A stretch of 10,852 bases of DNA, taken from the NCBI GenBank assembly GCA_002299965.1, contig DBOM01000082.1:1-10852 (forward strand), given 5' to 3'. A model generated the notes under the pieces. The model saw only the letters and a program-made list of their open reading frames with translations. It did not search any database and was not told the origin of the DNA. The stretch comes from Caldiserica bacterium UBA646. GTDB lineage: Bacteria; Caldisericota; Caldisericia; Caldisericales; Caldisericaceae. The position numbers and the translations under genes were made by a program. Shown here in pieces: positions 4,844 through 10,852 of the stretch (position 1 is the stretch's first letter; every line of letters begins with the position of its first letter).

Positions 4844-6139
4844 ATGAAAAATATAGCAGTATTAGGATTAGGTTTTGTAGGATTACCGTTATCGCTCACA
4901 TATGCAATGCATGGGGAAAAAGTATACGGCATTGATATAAACAGCAAATATGTCGAAAACCTTAAAAAATACAAAACCCACATCATTGAAAAATACAAAG
5001 GCGAAACAATAGAAGAGATTTTAGAAGATACAATAAAAAAAGGCCTTTTTGTCCCTACAAACTCAGTCAAGGAAGGCCTCAAAAATGCGGATAAAATTAT
5101 TGTCACCGTAGGAATTCCTATTACAAATGGTACGCTGCAAAAAGAAATCTTTAATGCTGCAATAAAATCAGTAGGAAAAAACCTCAAAAAAGGAGACCTC
5201 GTGCTTATTCGCTCTACCGTACCGCCCGGTACTACAAGGGAGGTGGTACTGCCTATCCTTGAAAAGGAAAGCAAACTAAAGTGCTCAAAAGATTTTTATT
5301 TAGCATACTCTTCGGAACGCATTGCAGAAGGAAAAGCATTTGAAGAATTTCAAACGATGCCAGTAGCAGTTGCAGGAATAGATAAAAAAAGTACAAACAA
5401 AGCATATAAACTGCTAAAAATAATAAATAAGGAAAATATAATAGTCGCAACAGAACCAGAAGTTGTCGAAATAGCAAAACTCATTGAAAATAGCTCAAGA
5501 GATGTAAACATTGCTCTTTCAAATGAACTTGCTTCACTCACAGAAAAAATGGACATTGATACGGTAGAAGTAATAAATGTAGCAAATACACACAAGCGTG
5601 TACATCTGCTCAAACCTGGAATCGGAGTAGGAGGACACTGTATCCCATATTCCTCCCTCTACATCTTCGATAAAACAGATAAAATGAAATTACCGATGGA
5701 AATTTTACATACAGCAAGAGAAGTAAATCAACAAAGACCAAGAAACATCTTAAATTGTTTAGAAAGTGCATTAAAAAAAATAGGCAAAGAAGTTGAACAC
5801 AGTAAATTTGCAATCCTTGGAATGGCAATGAAAGATAACTCCCCTGATATTTCAGAAAGCCCGGCAATGCGATTAAAAGAACTCATACTGCAAAGCGGTG
5901 GAGAAGTCAATTGGTTTGACCCCAATGTAACCGGAAATTTCCCGTTAAAAAGAAATAGTATTCAGGAAACTGTCAAAGACGCCGATGTTATTATTCTCGG
6001 AATAAAACAGGACAACATCGAGATAGAACCCAACAAATGGAAAAATTTAACCAAAAAAAACGCTATTATATTTGACGCAAGAAGACTCGTTGATAAAGAG
6101 AAAGCAAAAAAATCGGGATTTATATATATGAGGATATGA
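4844..6139 (+). CDS. UDP-sugar dehydrogenase, probably UDP-ManNAc type (WecC-like)
   Basis: 431 residues from ATG 4844, chosen because GGAGGG lies just upstream and the NAD-binding fold begins at once. An in-frame TTG at 4781 would add 21 unrelated residues. The family oxidises C6 of a nucleotide sugar to the uronic acid with two NAD+. Visible marks: Rossmann GLGFVGLPLS (8-17), RSTVPPGTT, SSERIAEG, EIAKLIENSSRDVNIALSNELA with the conserved Lys near 212, and GVGGHCIP with the catalytic Cys266. A C-terminal domain contains DISESPAMRLKEL. The SER-AEG signature and overall length fit the UDP-ManNAc/UDP-GlcNAc/GalNAc dehydrogenase branch better than UDP-glucose dehydrogenases. Two normally conserved spots differ: HCIPYSS instead of HCIPxDP, and Ser instead of Arg in DIxESP. 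The stop overlaps the next start (ATGA). Context with GT26 and CsaB supports making UDP-ManNAcA for a cell-wall polymer; exact substrate is unproven. Confidence 0.88.
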   Translation: MKNIAVLGLGFVGLPLSLTYAMHGEKVYGIDINSKYVENLKKYKTHIIEKYKGETIEEILEDTIKKGLFVPTNSVKEGLKNADKIIVTVGIPITNGTLQKEIFNAAIKSVGKNLKKGDLVLIRSTVPPGTTREVVLPILEKESKLKCSKDFYLAYSSERIAEGKAFEEFQTMPVAVAGIDKKSTNKAYKLLKIINKENIIVATEPEVVEIAKLIENSSRDVNIALSNELASLTEKMDIDTVEVINVANTHKRVHLLKPGIGVGGHCIPYSSLYIFDKTDKMKLPMEILHTAREVNQQRPRNILNCLESALKKIGKEVEHSKFAILGMAMKDNSPDISESPAMRLKELILQSGGEVNWFDPNVTGNFPLKRNSIQETVKDADVIILGIKQDNIEIEPNKWKNLTKKNAIIFDARRLVDKEKAKKSGFIYMRI

Positions 6140-7584
6140 GGATAAACATTGCCGACATCCCCGTTGACAACATCACAATAGAAGAAGCAATCGATAAAAT
6201 AAAAACCTTTCTACATAATAAAACGCCGCGTTTTGCCGTAGCAATAAACCCAGAAAAAGTTCTTAAAGCAAAAAAAGATGACGAATTAGAAGAGATTTTG
6301 AAAAAAAGCGATTTGAACTTTGTCGATGGAATTGGAATAGTTTGGGGATCAAAAATATTATACAAAAAGAAAATCAAAGAACGCATTGCAGGGATAGACC
6401 TGTTTATGTCCGTTTTAAAGCTTTCAGCCGAAAATAAATACAGAGTTTATCTACTTGGGTCAAAAGAAGAAACAATAAAAAAAGCTATAACCGTAATCAA
6501 AAACACTCACCCGCAAATAGAAATAGCCGGATTTCATAATGGGTATTTTGAAGACGAAGAAAAAGTCGTCACCGACATAAAAAACAGCAATACAGATATA
6601 CTATTTGTTGGCATGGGAAGTCCGAAACAGGAAAAGTTTATCTATAACAATTTAGACAAACTAAATGTAAAATTCGCCATGGGAGTAGGAGGAAGCTTTA
6701 ACGTGCTGTCCGGTGAATTCAAAAGGGCACCACAAATTGTCCAAAAATTGGGGTTAGAATGGTTTTATAGATTCATCCTGAATCCAAAAAGATTGCCAAG
6801 AATTCTTTCGCTTCCAAAGTTTATCTTTTTGCTTACCTGGTACCCTGAAAGAAAAAAAGAAGAGATAAATTTTTTCAACATAGCAATATCCAATCGAAAT
6901 ATGAGAAATACATTACATATCACAGAACAGTTCATCAAGTCGGGGGAATTTCATCTTATTGTAACATTAAACGGAGAAATGGCTGGAAAAGTTTTTAAAG
7001 ATAAAGCATTTTTTGATATTGTCAAAAAAAGCGACCTGGTCATTCCAGACGGAATAGGTATTGTATGGGGAGCCAAGATGCAGGGAGAGCGAGTCTTGCA
7101 CAGAATACCTGGAGTAGAGTTCACATGGCACCTCTTAGAGCTTGCAAATAAAAAAGGCTACAAAGTATACCTGCTAGGAGCCAAAGAAAAAGTGTTAAAA
7201 AAAGCAGTCAAGAATATAAAGGATACCTTCCCTTCTGTCAATATAGTTGGCTTTCATTCGGGCTATTTTAACGAAGGAGAAGAGAAAAATATCATAAATG
7301 AGATAAAGAAAAACAACACTCAGATACTCCTTGTCGGAATGGGAGGCGGAAAACAGGAAAAATGGATATGGCGCCACAAGGATGAATTAAATACACCGCT
7401 TAACATAGGAGTAGGGGGGTCATTAGATGTCTGGAGCGGTGAAGTAAAAAGAGCCCCTAATTTTATTCAACGAACTGGATTAGAATGGCTGTATCGCATC
7501 ATCATACAACCCAAAAGGATTATAAGAATGGGAAATGTTATCACGTTTGCTTTTAGAGTAATGACAGAGAGAAGGAAAATATGA
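6136..7584 (+). CDS. Tandem two-domain WecG/TagA (GT26) glycosyltransferase
   Basis: 482 residues, about twice the usual GT26 length, because two complete domains are fused near residue 243. GT26 enzymes move ManNAc (TagA) or ManNAcA (WecG) from UDP onto an undecaprenyl-PP-linked sugar at the inner membrane face. Domain 1 shows INPEK (37-41), catalytic-type Asp64 in VDGIGIVWG, Arg83, GSPKQEK (Gln165) and VGGSFNVLSGEFKRAP with a C-terminal LEWFYRF. Domain 2 shows TLNGE (277-281), Asp305 in PDGIGIVWG, Arg323, GGGKQEK (Gln407), VGGSLDVWSGEVKRAP and LEWLYRI. Both retain the core residues, but the Thr two positions before the conserved Asn in domain 2 (T277) is Ala36 in domain 1. The reading frame is continuous, so this is a fusion and not two genes. 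It begins in a 4-base ATGA overlap with the dehydrogenase gene and ends in another with csaB. Likely role: adding two N-acetylmannosamine-type residues in turn (inference). Confidence 0.9.
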   Translation: MRINIADIPVDNITIEEAIDKIKTFLHNKTPRFAVAINPEKVLKAKKDDELEEILKKSDLNFVDGIGIVWGSKILYKKKIKERIAGIDLFMSVLKLSAENKYRVYLLGSKEETIKKAITVIKNTHPQIEIAGFHNGYFEDEEKVVTDIKNSNTDILFVGMGSPKQEKFIYNNLDKLNVKFAMGVGGSFNVLSGEFKRAPQIVQKLGLEWFYRFILNPKRLPRILSLPKFIFLLTWYPERKKEEINFFNIAISNRNMRNTLHITEQFIKSGEFHLIVTLNGEMAGKVFKDKAFFDIVKKSDLVIPDGIGIVWGAKMQGERVLHRIPGVEFTWHLLELANKKGYKVYLLGAKEKVLKKAVKNIKDTFPSVNIVGFHSGYFNEGEEKNIINEIKKNNTQILLVGMGGGKQEKWIWRHKDELNTPLNIGVGGSLDVWSGEVKRAPNFIQRTGLEWLYRIIIQPKRIIRMGNVITFAFRVMTERRKI

Positions 7585-8600
7585 AAATTCTGCTAACAGG
7601 ATACTTTGGCTTTGGAAATGCGGGGGACGAAATGATCTTTCATGTTATGAAAACAAAATTCGAAAACGAAGGACATTGCGTATATTCACTTACAAAAAAT
7701 CCCAAAAATATAAATGAATTCAAGAGAAACAGCATAAAAGCAATTTACTCTGCCATTAGAAAAAGTGATGTCGTAGTCAATGGAGGCGGAGGGATTCTAC
7801 AAGATAAAACAAGCTCAAAAAGTTTGTACTACTACCTATTTATTATAAAAATTGCAAAATTGCTGCATAAAAAGGTCGCCGTATTCGCGCAAGGCATAGG
7901 CCCGCTAAATAAACAGACAAATAAAATTGCAGTAAAAAAAGCCCTTAGCAAAACAGATCTTATAACAGTAAGAGATATCCATTCACAAAATATACTAAGA
8001 GACATAGGCGTCACAAAAAAAATCAATCTCACAAGCGATTTAGCCTTTCTTTACAAAGAGCAAAGGAGTATACCTATTCCGTTTGACCGTTTCATTGTCT
8101 ACTCAACAGGAAAAGCCAGGAAAATGCCCCCATTAATAGTGCTTGCAGATGTTGGAAACTATATTAAAAAAAGCACAGGCCTTCCGATAATTATCCTCCC
8201 GTTCTACCCGGAAAGAGATGGAGAAATTGCAAGAAATCTATCAGCAATTTTAGAAAGCCCGTTAGTTATACCGGAGTATATTGAACAATACCCCTACATA
8301 ATAGAAAAAAGTGAATTTGTCGTCGGAATGCGGTACCACGCAATTCTCCTTTCAGCCCTGAAAGAAAAAGCATTTGTAGGCCTATCCTACGACCCGAAGG
8401 TTCGCTCCCTCATGGAAGAATTAGAAATAGATGGAATAGAAAGCTATGAAAATTTATCGATAAACGATTTTAAAAATGTATTTAACAAAAATTTCGCGGA
8501 ACGGGAAACAATACAGGAAAAACTCAAAGAAAAATTAACTACCCTCGAAGAAAGGGCAGAGGAAAATTTTGACCTATTCAATAAAACATTTGGCCAATAA
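7581..8600 (+). CDS. csaB: CsaB-type polysaccharide pyruvyl transferase
   Basis: 339 residues, normal for the family, starting in an ATGA overlap with the glycosyltransferase gene. CsaB uses phosphoenolpyruvate to form a 4,6-ketal pyruvate on ManNAc of a secondary cell-wall polymer, creating the ligand of SLH domains in S-layer proteins. Visible family marks: GYFGFGNAGDE (7-17), the glycine run NGGGGILQD (67-75), AQGIGPL (104-109), TVRD (129-132), SDLAFL (152-157), and GMRYHAILLSA (249-259) with the conserved Arg251 and His253 expected in the active site. Context with GT26 and the UDP-sugar dehydrogenase fits synthesis of a pyruvylated polymer. No SLH-domain protein is in this window, so the S-layer link rests on family knowledge. 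Confidence 0.93.
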   Translation: MKILLTGYFGFGNAGDEMIFHVMKTKFENEGHCVYSLTKNPKNINEFKRNSIKAIYSAIRKSDVVVNGGGGILQDKTSSKSLYYYLFIIKIAKLLHKKVAVFAQGIGPLNKQTNKIAVKKALSKTDLITVRDIHSQNILRDIGVTKKINLTSDLAFLYKEQRSIPIPFDRFIVYSTGKARKMPPLIVLADVGNYIKKSTGLPIIILPFYPERDGEIARNLSAILESPLVIPEYIEQYPYIIEKSEFVVGMRYHAILLSALKEKAFVGLSYDPKVRSLMEELEIDGIESYENLSINDFKNVFNKNFAERETIQEKLKEKLTTLEERAEENFDLFNKTFGQ

Positions 8601-9219
8601 ATTTAATCCATTGAGCCTCTTGCTCCCTTCACACTGTCTGGTATGCGGAAAAAATACAGATGGAGAAAATATATGCAATAATTGCAAAGAAAAAATAAAA
8701 TACCTTGAATACCCCTTAATTGAACATAAGAAAAACATCTATTTTTATGCGATCACAGAATACAAAGGAATAATGGAAAAATCAATTAAAATATTAAAAT
8801 TCAGAAAAAGAAAAATCATTACAAAAGATTTAGCCAATATAATAATTGATTTCGTAAGTAAAGAAAAGATACAGTTTACACACATAGGATTTGTGCCTAT
8901 GACTCATCCCGAGACAAGAGAAAGGGGATTCAATCAAACATATCTGTTGGCAAAAGAAGTTTCTAAAACAAATAAAATTCCCATTTTGAACGGATTGAAG
9001 AAAACAAAGGAAACTAAAAAACAGGTTGGATTAAGCAAAAGAGAAAGAAAAGAAAATCTAAAAAACGCATTTAAAATGACCGATAAAATAGAAGGAAACG
9101 TAATGATCATAGATGACGTCTACACCACAGGAAATACTGCAACTGAAATCACAAAAACAATCGCAAGAAAAACGAAATCAAATATTTACTTTATTGCTCT
9201 CTCAAGAAAGATAAACTGA
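8569..9219 (+). CDS. comF: ComF-family phosphoribosyltransferase-like protein
   Basis: 216 residues, beginning at a TTG codon (8569) with AGAGG (8558-8562) six bases upstream, inside the last 32 bases of csaB. A later in-frame TTG at 8590 would remove seven residues. An N-terminal C4 zinc-finger-like pair (Cys23, Cys26, Cys36, Cys39) is followed by a phosphoribosyltransferase fold. Conserved ComF segments are ETRERGFNQ, QVGLSKRERKENLKNAF and the PRPP-binding loop IIDDVYTTGNT (180-190). The family is linked to DNA uptake in competent bacteria and, more widely, to DNA transactions whose biochemistry is unsettled. Overlap with csaB implies co-transcription, but a functional tie with the polymer pathway is not evident. 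It is the last gene of the operon. Confidence 0.92.
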   Translation: MTYSIKHLANKFNPLSLLLPSHCLVCGKNTDGENICNNCKEKIKYLEYPLIEHKKNIYFYAITEYKGIMEKSIKILKFRKRKIITKDLANIIIDFVSKEKIQFTHIGFVPMTHPETRERGFNQTYLLAKEVSKTNKIPILNGLKKTKETKKQVGLSKRERKENLKNAFKMTDKIEGNVMIIDDVYTTGNTATEITKTIARKTKSNIYFIALSRKIN

Positions 9220-9239
9220 ACAAACATAACGCTGGATAA

Positions 9240-10355
9240 CTATTGTGCAGCAGCTTCTTGATATTCTTTTATTAATGAATCGAAAAGTTCTTTAACCGAT
9301 ACAATTTTGTTCACCCTCCAGGCATTGGCTCCGGAAAAAGCAAAGCCATTTTCAAGAAAACCTTTCTTGGCATTTGTTAACGCAAAAGCAATGCAGTATG
9401 GAACTTTTTTATAATCACATGTTTTTAAACATTTATAAGTACATGTAAAAGGTTGCTTCTTCCCCATTGCAACATCTTCAAGAAATCTGTTTCTAATTGC
9501 TCTTCCCGGCAAACCTACAGGACTATCAATAATTATGATATCTTCTTTTTTGCACTTTATATATGCCTCTTTAAATTCATCCGAAGCATCACATTCATGA
9601 GTGCCAACAAACCTTGTAGCCATCTGGACACCGTCTGCTCCTAACTGCATAAATTTATGGATATCAGCACCAGTGTATATTCCCCCTGCTGCAATGACAG
9701 GTATATCTTTATTAAAACGCTTCGCAAAAGATTTCACCACGGAAATCACTTCCGGAAATATCTTTTCAAGGCTATAATTTTTGTCATTGATCTGCTTCTT
9801 TGCAAAACCAAGGTGGCCGCCGGCCATTGGCCCTTCAACAACTACTGCATCTGGCACTTCGTTATAATGTTTTGCCCAATAGTTAAATATGAGCTCGGCA
9901 GCTCTTGAGGAGGATACTATAGGAACAAATTTAGTTTTAACCTCTTTTGTGGTATTCATTATTGCCTTGAGGCTTTTTAGAGGGAGCCCTGCCCCTGCAA
10001 AAATTAAATCCGCGCCCTCTTCCACTGCAACACGGACAAGACTAAAAAAATCCGAAAGAGCTACCATTATATTAACACCGATAATGCCTTTTGTCCTCTT
10101 TTTTGCTTTTCTAATTTCTCTTTTCAACGCTCTTTTATTTGCTTCTTCAAAATTGTTTCTGAAATCGGGTTCCAGCATGCCAATTCCTGCCGCGCCGATT
10201 ACCCCTATTCCCCCCTCGTTTGCAACTGCAGAAACAAGATTCGAGAGAGATATGCCAACGCTCATCCCTCCCTGAACAATCGGGACGGTAGCAGTCAAAT
10301 CGCCTATTTTTAGAACAGGCATTTTTTTACGAGCTTCATAGCCCATTTTTGGCAT
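9240..10355 (-). CDS. FabK/nitronate-monooxygenase-like flavin oxidoreductase
   Basis: 371 residues from ATG 10355, with AGGAGG (10368-10363) seven bases upstream. It is a TIM-barrel FMN enzyme: PIVQGGM (25-31), the Gly-rich NEGGIGVIGAAG (47-58), GVNIMV, the AGGHLG loop (178-183) whose His181 is at the usual catalytic position, then the phosphate-binding IPVIAAGGIYTGADI (218-232) and LGADGVQMATRF (238-249). The family includes nitronate monooxygenase (oxidising propionate-3-nitronate and relatives) and FabK enoyl-ACP reductase; sequence reading cannot choose between them. A C-terminal section adds four cysteines (305, 309, 313, 321) in C-x3-C-x3-C-x7-C, typical of a longer subgroup seen in anaerobes, possibly a metal or Fe-S site. 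It stands alone with its own promoter, 20 bases from the oppositely oriented comF. No fatty-acid genes are nearby. Confidence 0.88.
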   Translation of the reverse strand: MPKMGYEARKKMPVLKIGDLTATVPIVQGGMSVGISLSNLVSAVANEGGIGVIGAAGIGMLEPDFRNNFEEANKRALKREIRKAKKRTKGIIGVNIMVALSDFFSLVRVAVEEGADLIFAGAGLPLKSLKAIMNTTKEVKTKFVPIVSSSRAAELIFNYWAKHYNEVPDAVVVEGPMAGGHLGFAKKQINDKNYSLEKIFPEVISVVKSFAKRFNKDIPVIAAGGIYTGADIHKFMQLGADGVQMATRFVGTHECDASDEFKEAYIKCKKEDIIIIDSPVGLPGRAIRNRFLEDVAMGKKQPFTCTYKCLKTCDYKKVPYCIAFALTNAKKGFLENGFAFSGANAWRVNKIVSVKELFDSLIKEYQEAAAQ

Positions 10356-10405
10356 AATGAAACCTCCTATTTAATGCATGCAGATCAATTACCTTCTCTA
10401 ACTAA

Positions 10406-10432
10406 ATTATAAGGCCTTTAGAAAAAAGTCAA
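10406..10432 (-). promoter_or_regulatory. Promoter of the flavin oxidoreductase gene
   Basis: On the minus strand TTGACT (10432-10427) and TATAAT (10411-10406) are separated by 15 bases, both strong boxes with a slightly short spacer. Transcription would start near 10399, leaving about 43 bases before ATG 10355. Confidence 0.65.
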
Positions 10433-10526
10433 GTTGCATTTTTCTTTCACTGCTTTGGCTTGACAATTTCGCATTCATTTTTAAATAGGCATCACCTCTA
10501 CATCTCCTTAATTTAATGCGTAATGT

Positions 10527-10554
10527 TTGAAATAAGAATGAAACTTGCTATAAT
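10527..10554 (+). promoter_or_regulatory. Promoter of the exported copper-amine-oxidase-N-like gene
   Basis: TTGAAA (10527-10532) and TATAAT (10549-10554) are 16 bases apart, and the -10 is extended (TGC before TATAAT). The start near 10561 precedes the AAGGAG ribosome site (10562-10567) at once, so the leader is only about 14 bases. Confidence 0.75.
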
Positions 10555-10574
10555 TCCCCCTAAGGAGATCGAAT

Positions 10575-10852
10575 ATGAAAGCGATTAAAAAATCAGTTTT
10601 TGTTATTCTAATCATATCAATGATATTTATTTCACTGCCAACCACTTCTACCTCAAGCTACCAATTCAATTGCTCAACAGATTCTATATATATCAGAGAT
10701 ACATTAAACAATAACTTTATGCTGCCGTACAAACCTTTCATAAAAAATAATGTTTTTCTAATACCACTCAGGGCAACGTTAGAAAGCGCTGGAGGAATTG
10801 TAGAATATAACAAAGAAGATAAATCAATTTTGCTTAAATACGGAAACAGAAC
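10575..10852 (+). CDS. Exported protein with copper-amine-oxidase N-domain-like repeat (partial)
   Basis: The gene starts at ATG 10575 with AAGGAG seven bases upstream and runs off the right edge; 92 codons are visible without a stop. Residues 1-24 look like a signal peptide (MKAIKK, then a hydrophobic stretch ending near SLPTTSTSS). The motif MLPYKPFIKNNVFLIPLR followed by ATLESAGG, VEYN and ILLKYGN matches the copper-amine-oxidase N-terminal-like domain (PF07833), where an Asn-Gly/Asn-Asn turn precedes VPLRA-x-ExLG. This domain is common on secreted wall proteins of Clostridia and other thermophiles and does not by itself imply oxidase activity. What follows it in this protein cannot be seen. 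Confidence 0.8.
   Translation, partial: MKAIKKSVFVILIISMIFISLPTTSTSSYQFNCSTDSIYIRDTLNNNFMLPYKPFIKNNVFLIPLRATLESAGGIVEYNKEDKSILLKYGNR

Noticed and set aside
6136..7584. Two adjacent GT26 genes joined by a sequencing error
   Set aside because: The frame is continuous through the linker with normal codon use and no ribosome site or stop near residue 243, so a real fusion is the simpler reading.
10460..10488. TTGACA at 10460-10465 as the rightward promoter
   Set aside because: The only -10 candidate at proper distance is a weak TAAATA (10482-10487); the TTGAAA/TATAAT pair at 10527-10554 is much better and closer to the gene.

Overview
This AT-rich window (A-rich coding strands, many AAA/ATA/AGA codons, strong GGAGG-type ribosome sites) looks like a low-GC, probably anaerobic and thermophilic bacterium of the Caldisericum/Coprothermobacter/Thermotoga/Clostridia type. 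The phylum cannot be fixed from the sequence alone. Supporting hints are a CsaB-type pyruvyl transferase (usually part of S-layer anchoring), a copper-amine-oxidase N-domain-like exported protein, and a Cys-rich FabK/nitronate-monooxygenase-like flavoprotein.

Left half, minus strand (1-4669). An ECF-type sigma factor (4094-4669) overlaps the start of a membrane protein (2875-4107). That protein has a short cytoplasmic N-terminus, one transmembrane helix and a large SurA/parvulin-like extracytoplasmic part; I read it as a candidate anti-sigma factor. Downstream lie a small exported protein (1730-2380) and a lipoprotein (543-1691) ending in a clear intrinsic terminator (457-489). The same promoter-like element, TGTCAC-N16/17-CGTC followed by TTATATAT, occurs inside the end of the sigma gene just ahead of the anti-sigma start (4121-4154) and in the intergenic region upstream of the exported-protein/lipoprotein pair (2764-2802). 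I infer that these are target promoters of the sigma factor. Two diverged copies (25-75 and 257-307), followed on the same strand by conserved leader sequence, lie in the otherwise gene-free first 540 bases. The leader at 2600-2750 carries an insertion of about 90 bases with inverted ends, compared with the copy at 180-240.

Middle, plus strand (4844-9219). Four tightly overlapping genes form an operon: a UDP-sugar (probably UDP-ManNAc) dehydrogenase, a protein with two complete WecG/TagA (GT26) glycosyltransferase domains in one chain, a CsaB polysaccharide pyruvyl transferase, and ComF. The first three fit assembly of a ManNAc/ManNAcA-containing, pyruvylated secondary cell-wall polymer of the kind that holds SLH-domain S-layer proteins. 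ComF appears to be a passenger.

Right end. A FabK/nitronate-monooxygenase-like flavoprotein (9240-10355, minus) converges on the operon with a 20-base gap. It is divergent from an exported copper-amine-oxidase-N-domain-like protein (10575 onward, plus) that runs off the window. Both sides of this intergenic region have good housekeeping-type promoters.
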